Below are positions 8,594-15,952 of a stretch of DNA of 22,894 bases, in pieces (position 1 is the first letter of the stretch; each line of letters begins with the position of its first letter). Source of the DNA: Candidatus Tectimicrobiota bacterium (lineage in GTDB: Bacteria; JACPSX01); assembly GCA_016193065.1 (NCBI GenBank), contig JACPSX010000255.1:1-22894 (forward strand), read 5' to 3'. The notes beneath the pieces were generated by a model. That model was given only the letters and a program-made list of their open reading frames with translations. It made no database searches and was not told the origin of the DNA. The position numbers and the translations under genes are program-made.

Positions 8594-8622
8594 TTGACAG
8601 GCCGGCGGGTTCACGCTAGTAG
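8594..8622 (+). promoter_or_regulatory. Candidate divergent promoter for the MBL-fold gene
   Basis: TTGACA (8594-8599) is followed after 17 nt by TAGTAG (8617-8622), a good -35 with a weak -10. It is back to back with the minus-strand promoter, with the two -35 boxes only 15 nt apart, so the pair could share a regulator. Confidence 0.4.
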
Positions 8623-8672
8623 TGATTCACTACCGGACCAGAAAAAAACCTCTTTCCACCCGGAGGTTCCCG

Positions 8673-9314
8673 ATGATTGTGCGGACCTTTGAAGTCGGCT
8701 CGGATCAAAACAACACCTATCTTTTGGCCTGCGAGAAGACTCGAATTGGGGCCATTGTGGATCCGTATCTGGAAGTTCCCGGCATCCTCCAGGCGGCCCG
8801 GGATGAAAAGATACGGATTGAGTACGTCCTCCTCACTCACACCCACCGCGATCATTGCCTGGGCGTCCCCGAGGTCGTGATGGCCACGGGAGCGACGGTT
8901 TACGTCCACGAAAAGGAGGCCGAAAGGGTCCCGGGGGAGGGGAAACTCCTGACCCTGAAGCAAGGCAGCCGCGTGCAGGTTGGCGAGATCATCCTGGAGG
9001 TATTTCACACGCCGGGACATACGCCGGGCGGGGTCACGTATTACCAGCCGGACTCCGCAGGGGCCATCACCGGGGATGTCCTCTTTGTGGGCTATTGCGG
9101 CCGGGCCGACCTGCCCGGCAGTGACCCGAGAGCCCTGTGGCGAAGCCTGCAAGCCCTTGCAAAGCTTCCCGATCACACGGTCATTTACCCCGGCCATAAT
9201 TACGGCAAGACCCCCGGTTCCACCGTGGGCTACGAAAAATCCTTCAACCCGTACTACCAGTGCCGTACGGAGGAGGAGTTCGTTCAACTGCGCCTCTACG
9301 GCAAGGTCGAGTAA
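8673..9314 (+). CDS. MBL-fold metallo-hydrolase (glyoxalase II / persulfide dioxygenase-like)
   Basis: This is a 213-residue metallo-beta-lactamase fold protein. Metal ligands are visible: THTHRDH (H56, H58, D60, H61), HTPGHTPGG (H112 and H116), GDVLF (D135) and YPGHNYG (H175). The stretch GYCGRADLPGSD resembles the conserved segment of ETHE1-type persulfide dioxygenases, but glyoxalase II-like hydrolases share much of the pattern. The ATG at 8673 has GGAGG 7 nt upstream and removes a 17-residue extension without a ribosome binding site. It would act in the cytoplasm on a thioester or persulfide. It lies 96 nt before the MoxR operon and could be read with it or separately. Confidence 0.9.
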   Translation: MIVRTFEVGSDQNNTYLLACEKTRIGAIVDPYLEVPGILQAARDEKIRIEYVLLTHTHRDHCLGVPEVVMATGATVYVHEKEAERVPGEGKLLTLKQGSRVQVGEIILEVFHTPGHTPGGVTYYQPDSAGAITGDVLFVGYCGRADLPGSDPRALWRSLQALAKLPDHTVIYPGHNYGKTPGSTVGYEKSFNPYYQCRTEEEFVQLRLYGKVE

Positions 9315-9410
9315 GTCTCTTTTCCCCTCTGAGTCCATTTTTTTCCTGGTATGAAAATTGCTTAATGTGCCGATACGTCTCCTGTGCGGTGCTCTACCAG
9401 GGAGGTGGAA

Positions 9411-10403
9411 ATGGTCGAAGCGTCTATAGCCGGTATTCTCAGCGAGCGGGAAAAAGTTGACAGCATTGTTCGTGAAGTCAAGAAGATCATTCTTGGGCAA
9501 GATGAACTCATCGGCAAAATTCTCATAGCGCTTTTTGCCGGGGGGCACGTGCTTCTGGAGGGAGTTCCCGGGCTGGCCAAAACCCTGCTGGTTTCCGCCA
9601 TAGGCAAGACCATTGGCGGCACCTTCCGGCGCATCCAGATGGTGCCGGACATGATGCCCAGCGACATCGTGGGAACGTACATCTATGCCAGCGGGCGCTT
9701 TGAGGCGGAGAGGGGTCCCGTCATCGGGGCCCACGTCGTTCTGGTGGACGAGGTCAACCGGGCCCCCGCCAAGACCCAGGCGGCTCTCCTGCAGGCCATG
9801 CAGGAGCGCCAGGTCACGATCATGGGAAAGGAGACCTTCGAGCTTCAGGACCCCTTCATGGTCCTGGCCACCCAAAATCCCATCGAGCAGGAGGGGACCT
9901 ATCCTCTCCCCGAGGCCCAGTTGGACCGCTTCCTCTTTAAGCTGCTCGTGGATTACCCGAGCCGGGAGGAAGAGATTCAGATCCTGGAAAATACCCACCT
10001 CGACCGGCGCAACCAGATCGAGGCGGTAGAGAATGTCATTACCCCCGAAGACATTGTGGCGCTGCGGGAAGAGATCCGCCGAATTGTACAGGTCGGCCGG
10101 CCGGCCCACGCTTACATGGTGGACCTGTGCCGGGCCACCCGGCACCCCGCGGATTACGGGCTCGGCGAATTGGGGGAGAAGATCCGCATTGGGGCCTCAC
10201 CTCGGGGGATTCTGGCCCTGCGGGATGCCGCCAGGGTTTACGCCTTCATAAAGGGGAGGCGCCATGTCTACCCGGAAGACATCCAGGCCATTGCCAAGGA
10301 GGTCCTGCGCCACCGGATACTCCTGGAGTACACCGCCGAAATGGAGGGGATCAGAGCGGACGATGTGATTCAGATGATCCTCAGTGGAGTCAGCGTACCG
10401 TGA
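9411..10403 (+). CDS. moxR: MoxR-family AAA+ ATPase
   Basis: This is a 330-residue ATPase. Walker A is GVPGLAKT (51-58), Walker B is LVDEVNR (111-117), sensor 1 is in LATQNPIEQEGTYPLPEAQ (152-170) and an LDRF arginine motif follows at 171-174. MoxR proteins act as chaperone-like ATPases that help load metals or mature partner complexes, usually with VWA-domain proteins encoded next door, as here. The ATG at 9411 has GGGAGG about 6 nt upstream; a start 27 nt earlier is less well placed. It is the first gene of a six-gene block with overlapping ends, and its TGA overlaps the GTG of the DUF58 gene. In methanol-dehydrogenase clusters the equivalent is mxaR. Confidence 0.95.
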   Translation: MVEASIAGILSEREKVDSIVREVKKIILGQDELIGKILIALFAGGHVLLEGVPGLAKTLLVSAIGKTIGGTFRRIQMVPDMMPSDIVGTYIYASGRFEAERGPVIGAHVVLVDEVNRAPAKTQAALLQAMQERQVTIMGKETFELQDPFMVLATQNPIEQEGTYPLPEAQLDRFLFKLLVDYPSREEEIQILENTHLDRRNQIEAVENVITPEDIVALREEIRRIVQVGRPAHAYMVDLCRATRHPADYGLGELGEKIRIGASPRGILALRDAARVYAFIKGRRHVYPEDIQAIAKEVLRHRILLEYTAEMEGIRADDVIQMILSGVSVP

Positions 10404-11278
10404 AAGAGATCTTGCAGCGGCTCAAGCAGGTCAACTACTTCATCAACTGGTACTCGCTTTCGCTGCGGCCCGGGAAGTGGTTCAGCGTGTACCGGGGAGC
10501 CGGGATGGAGTTCGAGAAGATCAGCCGCTACGATTTCGGCGAGGATCCGCGCTGGATCAACTGGAAGGCAACGGCCCGCTTCGGCGGCATGAGGACCTAC
10601 AAGAACACGTATTTCGAGGAGCGCGAGCTCAGGCTCATGCTGCTGGTGGATTTGAGCGGCTCCATGGACTTCGGCAGCGGCCGGGCCAGCAAAAGGCGCC
10701 TGTCCGCCGAAGTCGCGGCCGTTCTGACCCATTCCGCTCTGCGCTTTGGGGATTCGATCGGCTGCATCGGCTACAGCTCCGGCATCGATGTGTACTGGCC
10801 TCCCGGCAAAAAGAGGGAATACATTTACCAAATTCCGAACAGCTTACTCGCCGCCCGGTCTGCCACCCGCAGCGGTAGTGGCCTGTCCCTGGCAGTGGAG
10901 AGGCTGCCCAGGAAACGGGCCCTCGTCTTCATACTGTCGGATTTTTTCGATGATCCGCCTGTGCTCGGCAGAGCCCTGGAAGCGGCCCGCCGCCGCCACG
11001 ATGTGGTCCCCATCATGCTCCGGGACCGCAGGGAGAGCGAGCTTCCCGCCCTGCGGGGGAGTTTTCGCCTGCGGGATCTGGAAGACGGCGGGGTGCAGCG
11101 GGTCTGGATTGGAGAGAAGAAAGCCCGGGCGTTTGCAGAATACGTGGAGGGGCAGGACAGGGAAGTGCAGGCTCTTTTTTCGCGGTACCGGTTGGACGGG
11201 CTGCGGCTGTGTCCCGATGAGGATTATATCCCGCCGCTGGCCCGCCTGTTCCTGAGCCGCCGCCGGAGGCGGGCATGA
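10400..11278 (+). CDS. DUF58 domain protein (MxaS-like)
   Basis: This is a 292-residue protein translated from the GTG at 10400, in a GTGA overlap with the MoxR stop. It has the DUF58 hallmark DPRWINWKATARFG (49-62) and a degenerate VWA-like metal site DLSGSMD (84-90). DUF58 proteins are almost always encoded just after MoxR ATPases and are thought to act with them as adaptors. This one lacks the N-terminal membrane helices that many DUF58 proteins have and so looks cytoplasmic, as MxaS does. Its last codons overlap the ATG of the next gene (ATGA). An upstream in-frame extension to 10127 lies within moxR in another frame and is rejected. Confidence 0.93.
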   Translation: MKEILQRLKQVNYFINWYSLSLRPGKWFSVYRGAGMEFEKISRYDFGEDPRWINWKATARFGGMRTYKNTYFEERELRLMLLVDLSGSMDFGSGRASKRRLSAEVAAVLTHSALRFGDSIGCIGYSSGIDVYWPPGKKREYIYQIPNSLLAARSATRSGSGLSLAVERLPRKRALVFILSDFFDDPPVLGRALEAARRRHDVVPIMLRDRRESELPALRGSFRLRDLEDGGVQRVWIGEKKARAFAEYVEGQDREVQALFSRYRLDGLRLCPDEDYIPPLARLFLSRRRRRA

Positions 11279-12417
11279 AATCAGCCCTGCGAGTTGCGGT
11301 CGAGATCTCCATCCTGGTCTTGCTTGCAAACACGGTTGTGACTTTCCCGGCGCAGCCGGCGGAAATCCCCCAGCCTCCTGCCGCGGGTGCACCCTCGGGA
11401 GAAGGGCCTGGAGACAGGGAACCTCCTCCGGGCGCTCCGGCCAAGGCCCCGGAGGCTCAGAGCGAATCCCCCGAAGAGAGGAGCGGCCCGTTCCCCATCC
11501 GGGTCCGCTACGAGGTGGAGCGGGACTTCGGATACCACATCGGAGATGAAGTCCCCGTGGTTGTGGTCCTGACCATCGAACCGGGAACCATCGTGGATCT
11601 GGTGAAGCTGCCTGGAGTCGGTGACTTCCACGGCCCCTTTCAGGTGCGCCAGCTCAAGATCGAACCCGGCCAGGAAGGAAGGTTGAAGACCTACCGGATC
11701 CGGTACGTGGTCCAGTTATTCCGTCCTTCTCTGGCCGTCGATGAGGTGAAGTTTCCTCCCCTGGAAATCCTCTTTGCGCGCTCCCAGTCCCACCTTCCTC
11801 CGGGGGGATACCGTTACCGCAGTCTTCTCACCCCTCCCCAGGCTCTGCAGTTCTCCAGGACCGCTTCCTACTCGAGCACAATGCGCGGGATCAAGGGACC
11901 TCTGGAGGATCCCCGCCCGTTCATGACCTGGGGAGCTTTCGGACTGGGCCTGTTCTTGCTGGCCTTTGCCGGCGGGAACTTGGGGCTTGATGTTTACCGG
12001 CGCTGCCGGGACCGGAATCTGAACAAGGAACTTGCCCCGGTGGAGAGGGCCCTGGCCTCTTTCCGCGAGGCCCAGCACAAGTACCTGATCGAGGACGATA
12101 ACGTCTCCCTCCTGTTCGCGGAGGTGAGCAGGGTCTTCCGTTCTTTCCTGTCGGAAGTGTATCCGGTCCACGCTCTGAACCAGACTCCGGAACAGATCCG
12201 CGCGTCCTTCTCAGACAATCCCCGGCAGGTGGAAATTTTCGACGTCCTCAAATGCTGCAACCAGATTCTCTACGAGGGCCACGAGCCTTCCGCCTTCGAG
12301 CGCGAGCAGATCATGAGCCGCCTGGGCACCCTGGTCGTCGATCTGAGCTGCGAGAACGGGGCCTCCGGCCGCAACGGGAAAACCAACCACGGGGACGGAC
12401 ACGATGCGCCTGGCTAG
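11275..12417 (+). CDS. Membrane protein of the MoxR/VWA operon (MxaA/BatD-like position)
   Basis: 380 residues. There is an N-terminal signal-type segment (about 10-30), then a Pro/Ala/Glu-rich linker (about 30-75) and a periplasmic beta-rich domain (about 80-205). A transmembrane helix follows (about 220-240, FGLGLFLLAFAGGNLGL), and the C-terminal domain is helical and cytoplasmic (about 255-360). The layout of an exported beta domain, one helix and a C-terminal helical tail is like BatD and MxaA proteins, but the sequence itself is not strongly diagnostic. The position third after MoxR and DUF58 matches mxaA. It overlaps the DUF58 gene by 4 nt and the next VWA gene by 14 nt. It likely anchors the complex and contacts a periplasmic partner; that is inference. 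Confidence 0.75.
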   Translation: MKSALRVAVEISILVLLANTVVTFPAQPAEIPQPPAAGAPSGEGPGDREPPPGAPAKAPEAQSESPEERSGPFPIRVRYEVERDFGYHIGDEVPVVVVLTIEPGTIVDLVKLPGVGDFHGPFQVRQLKIEPGQEGRLKTYRIRYVVQLFRPSLAVDEVKFPPLEILFARSQSHLPPGGYRYRSLLTPPQALQFSRTASYSSTMRGIKGPLEDPRPFMTWGAFGLGLFLLAFAGGNLGLDVYRRCRDRNLNKELAPVERALASFREAQHKYLIEDDNVSLLFAEVSRVFRSFLSEVYPVHALNQTPEQIRASFSDNPRQVEIFDVLKCCNQILYEGHEPSAFEREQIMSRLGTLVVDLSCENGASGRNGKTNHGDGHDAPG

Positions 12418-13306
12418 TTTTTACCTTCTCGCAGTGGGTTTCCTGTTTTTCCTGTGGCGTTTTCCCAGGGCGCGGCAGGCCGTGGGATTTTCCCGTCTGG
12501 CGCTGTGGCGGGCAGTCTCCGGGTCCACCCCGTGGGCCCGGCTACCGGGTTTGCTGTTGGGTGCGGGCCTCTTGCTCTTTCTCCTGGCCCTGGCCCGCCC
12601 GCAATGGGGCCAGGTCGTCGAATCCGAGCGGCTCATGGCGCGGGATATCATTCTCGTTTTGGACCTCTCCTACAGTATGGATTTTCCCCTCTTGGGGGCA
12701 AAGGACGTGAAGAAGCTCGATCTGGCGAAACAGGCCGCCCTCGAATTTCTCTCCCGCCGGAAGAAAGACCGGGTGGCCCTCATGGTCTTTGGCGATGAAG
12801 CGTACGGGGTGTGGCCGCTGACCACGGATATGGAAATCCTGAGCCGGGCCGTTTCCCGCCTGGGGGACCGGTATTACGGAGGCACAAACCTCGTCAAACC
12901 ATTGCGGGAAGCGCTCGGACACTTCCAGGAGATGGGCAGGTCGCGGGAGAAAGTGCTGATCCTCCTCTCTGACGGCGATGCCCCCATTGCGGAAGGAGAC
13001 CGGGTTTGGATCAGCCAGCGCATGAGAGAGCAGGGGATTCATTTCTACCTTCTCGGAGTCCAGCTCAGCAATGCGGGGGACATCTTGAGCGTGGTTAATT
13101 CGGTGCAGGGCCGCTACCTGGACATTCAAAAGCCCGAGGAATTTTCCCGGGCCTTTGCCGAGATTGCGCGCCTGGAGCCTTCCCGGATCGCCGTGGCCCG
13201 CCGCCTCAAATACCGGGAAATTTACCCCACGGCGGTGCTGGCGGGGCTGGGCTTCTTCTCCGTTTTCCTGGTTTTGGAGAACACCGTTCTCTTGAGGGTG
13301 CCATGA
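12404..13306 (+). CDS. VWA-domain membrane protein (MxaC/BatA-like)
   Basis: 300 residues. Two N-terminal membrane helices (about 4-20 and 46-66) are followed by a von Willebrand A domain and a last helix near the C-terminus (about 272-295). The MIDAS metal site is complete: DLSYS (D87, S89, S91), T161 in YYGGTN and D190 in LLSDGD. The ARPQWG motif after the second helix is typical of Bat-type VWA proteins. Such proteins pair with MoxR ATPases in envelope stress tolerance or enzyme maturation. It overlaps the preceding gene by 14 nt and the TPR gene by 4 nt (ATGA), which argues for translational coupling. It sits in the mxaC position. Confidence 0.9.
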   Translation: MRLASFYLLAVGFLFFLWRFPRARQAVGFSRLALWRAVSGSTPWARLPGLLLGAGLLLFLLALARPQWGQVVESERLMARDIILVLDLSYSMDFPLLGAKDVKKLDLAKQAALEFLSRRKKDRVALMVFGDEAYGVWPLTTDMEILSRAVSRLGDRYYGGTNLVKPLREALGHFQEMGRSREKVLILLSDGDAPIAEGDRVWISQRMREQGIHFYLLGVQLSNAGDILSVVNSVQGRYLDIQKPEEFSRAFAEIARLEPSRIAVARRLKYREIYPTAVLAGLGFFSVFLVLENTVLLRVP

Positions 13307-13893
13307 TAACCGTTTCCTCTTTCTTTAATAAACGCTCCTGGCGCTGGGTGTGGCGGCTGGCCCTGATGCTGGTTGGAGCGGCGCTGATGGCCGGAGCTCT
13401 CTACCAGAAGTGGGGGTACAGTGATCTTCTCAGGGCCGGCAATGAGGCGGTGGGCTGGCGCCAATTCGACAGCCTCGCCTACGAGAAGGCCTCCGGTTAC
13501 TTTTTGGCCGACCCCGACGTTGTGGCCTACAACATCGGGGTGAGGGCCTATGAGGCCAAGAGCTACAAGAAAGCCGCCGAATCTTTCCGCGATGTGGTCA
13601 ATTCGACCAGTTCCCCCGAACTGAAACGGAGGTCTTATTATAACCTGGGAAACCTCTTGACCTTGATGAGTCAACCCCGGGAAGCGGTGGCCATGTATGA
13701 GGAGGCGCTGCGCCTGAACCCCGGAGATTGGGACGCAAAACACAATCTGGAAAGGCTCTTCGTCTTCCACGCCGCCGAACTCGGCGAGGAAAAAAATTCT
13801 GTCCCCTTAAAGCAGGCCCCCGGCAGCCGCCAGCCCGGCAACGGCAATCCGGGACAAGGGAGCGGGACCGGTACCCCCGATCCCGGGATCTAG
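13303..13893 (+). CDS. Membrane-anchored TPR protein (MxaK/BatC-like position)
   Basis: 196 residues. A single N-terminal membrane helix (about 16-34) is followed by tetratricopeptide-like helices (about 60-155). The best repeat is RSYYNLGNLLTLMSQPREAV, ending in ALRLNPGD. A low-complexity Pro/Gly/Asn tail closes the protein (about 170-196). TPR proteins between two VWA genes are usual in Bat operons and probably scaffold the VWA proteins; mxaK holds this place in methanol-oxidation clusters. The start overlaps the preceding stop (ATGA), and 42 nt separate it from the next gene. The TPR and helix calls are good; identity with MxaK is by position only. Confidence 0.8.
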   Translation: MITVSSFFNKRSWRWVWRLALMLVGAALMAGALYQKWGYSDLLRAGNEAVGWRQFDSLAYEKASGYFLADPDVVAYNIGVRAYEAKSYKKAAESFRDVVNSTSSPELKRRSYYNLGNLLTLMSQPREAVAMYEEALRLNPGDWDAKHNLERLFVFHAAELGEEKNSVPLKQAPGSRQPGNGNPGQGSGTGTPDPGI

Positions 13894-13935
13894 TTTCGTG
13901 TCTCCTCCCTCACGCCGGCCATTGGGGAGGTCAGG

Positions 13936-14928
13936 ATGATCCTGCCGTTCTACTTCAAGAATCCCGCCTTTCTCTGGCTGCTCCTGTCCCTGGTGCCGCT
14001 GACCGGCCTTCTCCTGCTGGGCCACAGGAGGCGATCGGAACTGCTGCGGCAATTCGGACGAACGGAGCTGTTGCGCGAGTTTTCCTATCTCTCTTCGGGC
14101 CGCTCCCGGTTTTTATCCGCAGCGATTCTCGGCGCGTTTTTTGTCCTGGTCGTGTTGGCTCTGGCCCGCCCCGTTTTGCCGGGCCAGCACGTGCGGGTGA
14201 AGGAGGGCATTTTGGATGCGGTCATCGTCCTGGACGTATCCAAAAGCATGGCGGCGGAAGACTATCCCAACTCCACCTCGAGACTGAAAAAAGCCAAAGA
14301 GGTGATCGAGAGCTTTCTGGAGATCTTGCAGGGCAATCGAGTCGGCCTGGTCACGTTTGCGCGGGAGGGATTTCCCCAGGCAGAGCTCACGGACGATTTT
14401 CTGGCTCTGAAGTTCGTGCTGAAATATTGGGTGGAGATTGAGTCAGCGCCCGGCGGCGGCACGGCATTCCGGCCGGCCATCAAGGAAGCGCTCCAGCTCT
14501 TTGATCAGAAGCCCCGGAACAAGCTTCTCGTCCTCCTGAGCGACGGTGGGGATGAAGCCCCGGAGACCCTAGAGCCCCTGCTGGCGGAAGTGCGGGCGAA
14601 AGGGATCAAGATCATCAGCCTGGGCCTTGGCCGGCCTGAGGGGAGCCCGATTCCTCTCTACGACGAGAAGGGACAGTTCAAGGACTGGATTCAATATCAG
14701 GGGAGCCTGGTTCTGACCCGTCTCAACGACTCCCCGTTGAAGAGCCTGGGCGAGGGCACGAGCGGGATCTATCGCCGGATCAGGACAGGCCTCGAGATCC
14801 GTCCTCTGTTCCGGGACCGGCGCGTCGTGGAGAGCAGGCTGATCGAGGGGGAAATGGAACTTTATCAGATTTTTCTAGGTCTTGGTCTCGCGCTCTTGTG
14901 GTGGAACCGCTTTTCCCTGGACCCGTAG
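13936..14928 (+). CDS. VWA-domain membrane protein (MxaL/BatB-like)
   Basis: 330 residues. Two N-terminal membrane helices (about 11-29 and 58-77) are followed by a VWA domain and a C-terminal helix (about 308-325). The MIDAS site is complete: DVSKS (D100, S102, S104), T176 in GGGTAF and D203 in LLSDGGD. ALARPVLPGQ after the second helix is the Bat-type linker. GGGGAGG lies about 5 nt before the ATG at 13936. It is the last gene of the block and is followed by an inverted repeat that may end the transcript. Together with the earlier VWA protein it would give two MIDAS-bearing membrane partners for one MoxR ATPase. Confidence 0.92.
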   Translation: MILPFYFKNPAFLWLLLSLVPLTGLLLLGHRRRSELLRQFGRTELLREFSYLSSGRSRFLSAAILGAFFVLVVLALARPVLPGQHVRVKEGILDAVIVLDVSKSMAAEDYPNSTSRLKKAKEVIESFLEILQGNRVGLVTFAREGFPQAELTDDFLALKFVLKYWVEIESAPGGGTAFRPAIKEALQLFDQKPRNKLLVLLSDGGDEAPETLEPLLAEVRAKGIKIISLGLGRPEGSPIPLYDEKGQFKDWIQYQGSLVLTRLNDSPLKSLGEGTSGIYRRIRTGLEIRPLFRDRRVVESRLIEGEMELYQIFLGLGLALLWWNRFSLDP

Positions 14929-14976
14929 TGCCCAACCTTTACCAGCGCCTCGAACAACTGTTGAACCCTTTAAAAT

Positions 14977-15010
14977 CCCCTCTCCCCCGCGGGGGACAGG
15001 GACAAGGGGG
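14977..15010 (+). terminator. C-rich inverted repeat after the VWA operon (possible terminator)
   Basis: CCCCTCTCCCCCGC pairs imperfectly with GGGGGACAGGGACAAGGGG. It resembles the repeat at 4431-4466, so it may be a dispersed intergenic repeat that also ends the operon. There is no T-run. The gene-free stretch 14929-15273 holds only this hairpin and element copy A. Confidence 0.4.
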
Positions 15011-15052
15011 GTGCTCCGTCTGTACACACCCTCTTTCTAACTCACCACACTA

Positions 15053-15226
15053 GTCCCCTCGATACCCCGTCCCATCACGTGAAGCTGGGTCCCGGGGGCA
15101 TCTAATCCCAACTGTCTGGGCGTGCCTTCTCATTCCCCCAAGGAGGTGAACCTGCCAAGTTCATTCAGAAACAACGTCCCTTCGCGCGCGGGAACATCAC
15201 AAAGCTATTTTTAAGCCTGACCCTTT
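15053..15226 (-). mobile_element. Element copy A: decayed RAYT-derived miniature element
   Basis: This is the right part of the element seen seven times in the island. On the minus strand it starts with the inner end of the terminal repeat (GAAACAACGTCCC on the plus strand, 15168-15180). It then shows the transposase start with the initiation codon changed to ACG, followed by residues like PRQLGLDAPG and VMGRGIEG. The opposite terminal repeat is missing. A shared outer flank (CGCGCGGGAACATC, then AAGCCTGACCC) extends to 15226. Confidence 0.7.
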
Positions 15227-15273
15227 CTTTCTTTTGCTTTCTTGCTGGAGCCAGTTGTTAGAATCAGATATGG

Positions 15274-15498
15274 TCAAGACGCCTTTTCCAGACGCTCTGC
15301 GACCCAGACTTTGATAATGGCTTGGCGAGGCACACCCAAACGTTTAGCCTCTTTGTCCAATAAGTGAACCATCCACAGAGGAAAATCTACATTCACTCTC
15401 TTTTGCTCTTGCCCCGGCCTCCTTGCTTTTGACATATCAAGATATTTGGAAATATCCTCACCCTCGTCAAACTTCTTATCAAATTCACGCGCTTTCAT
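15274..15498 (-). CDS. brnA: BrnA-like / ribbon-helix-helix antitoxin
   Basis: This is a 74-residue protein. The N-terminal half is charged and would wrap the toxin. The C-terminal half (KRVNVDFPLWMVHLLDKEA, then LGVPRQAIIKVWVAERL) is a ribbon-helix-helix DNA-binding unit. It follows the BrnT gene with a 14-nt overlap, the usual toxin-first order for brnTA. The ATG at 15498 has AGGAGG 9 nt upstream; a TTG 9 nt earlier is rejected. As a BrnA-type antitoxin it would neutralise BrnT and repress the shared promoter at 15758-15785. No truncation is seen, so this module looks intact. Confidence 0.85.
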   Translation of the reverse strand: MKAREFDKKFDEGEDISKYLDMSKARRPGQEQKRVNVDFPLWMVHLLDKEAKRLGVPRQAIIKVWVAERLEKAS

Positions 15499-15748
15499 AT
15501 ATATCAACCTCCTCCTTTCGCGACCGCCTCACGGAAATAATTCTTATCTTTTCCCCCCGATGCGTTACGACTCCTGACCAGTATCTTCCTTCGATCTTGC
15601 CGATTACTATGAATCGCGGTTCATCGCTGGTTTTCGCAGGAATCTCCATGAAATCAGGATCGTCCCAAAGCGCCTGGGCTTCATAGAAATCAATACCGTG
15701 TTTTGTCTTATTGGCTTGGCTTTTCTTAGGATCGAACTCAAATTCCAT
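15485..15748 (-). CDS. brnT: BrnT-family toxin (type II toxin-antitoxin)
   Basis: 87 residues, normal length. BrnT features are visible: FEFDPKKSQANKTKHGIDF at the start, a middle EPRFIVIGKIEGRYWSGVV strand pair and the closing RIISVRRSRKEEVDIYE. BrnT is a RelE-fold ribonuclease that blocks translation when free of BrnA. There is no ribosome binding site before the ATG at 15748. The -10 box ends only 9 nt upstream, so the message is probably leaderless or nearly so. It is followed by the overlapping antitoxin. Base composition is more AT-rich than in the left half of the window, in keeping with acquisition from elsewhere. Confidence 0.88.
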   Translation of the reverse strand: MEFEFDPKKSQANKTKHGIDFYEAQALWDDPDFMEIPAKTSDEPRFIVIGKIEGRYWSGVVTHRGEKIRIISVRRSRKEEVDIYESA

Positions 15749-15749
15749 C

Positions 15750-15785
15750 GTATAATTACTATACCTTTTATATACCAGTAGTCAA
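15750..15785 (-). promoter_or_regulatory. brnTA promoter with overlapping inverted-repeat operator
   Basis: On the minus strand TTGACT (15780-15785) is followed after 16 nt by TATAGT (15758-15763). GTATA and TATAC form an inverted repeat around 5 nt at 15750-15764, covering the -10 box, where a dimeric antitoxin could bind. The -10 lies 9 nt from the ATG. Confidence 0.55.
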
Positions 15786-15952
15786 CCTGCTAAATTCTTT
15801 TCTAACATATTCAAGGATGGAGCAACACGGTTACGGATCGTAATGACGGCAAAGGATCAGTCAGGCAGGTGGATGGAAAACGAGAAGGTCAGCGAAAAAT
15901 AATCAGGTTCAGAGAGGCAGCACTACCGTGAAGCGGTTTCGTTCAACGTGAA

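Noticed and set aside
8616-10145. A long minus-strand open frame of 509 codons
   Set aside because: It lies opposite the MBL-fold gene and moxR, both of which have clear catalytic motifs and ribosome binding sites. It is an antisense by-product of GC-rich codon use.
10127-10399. N-terminal extension of the DUF58 protein
   Set aside because: It lies inside moxR in another frame. The GTG at 10400 overlapping the moxR stop gives the normal DUF58 start.
9411-14928. Naming the operon genes mxaR, mxaS, mxaA, mxaC, mxaK, mxaL outright
   Set aside because: Order and domains fit, but Bat-type operons have a similar build and no methanol dehydrogenase gene is present, so the symbols were not assigned.
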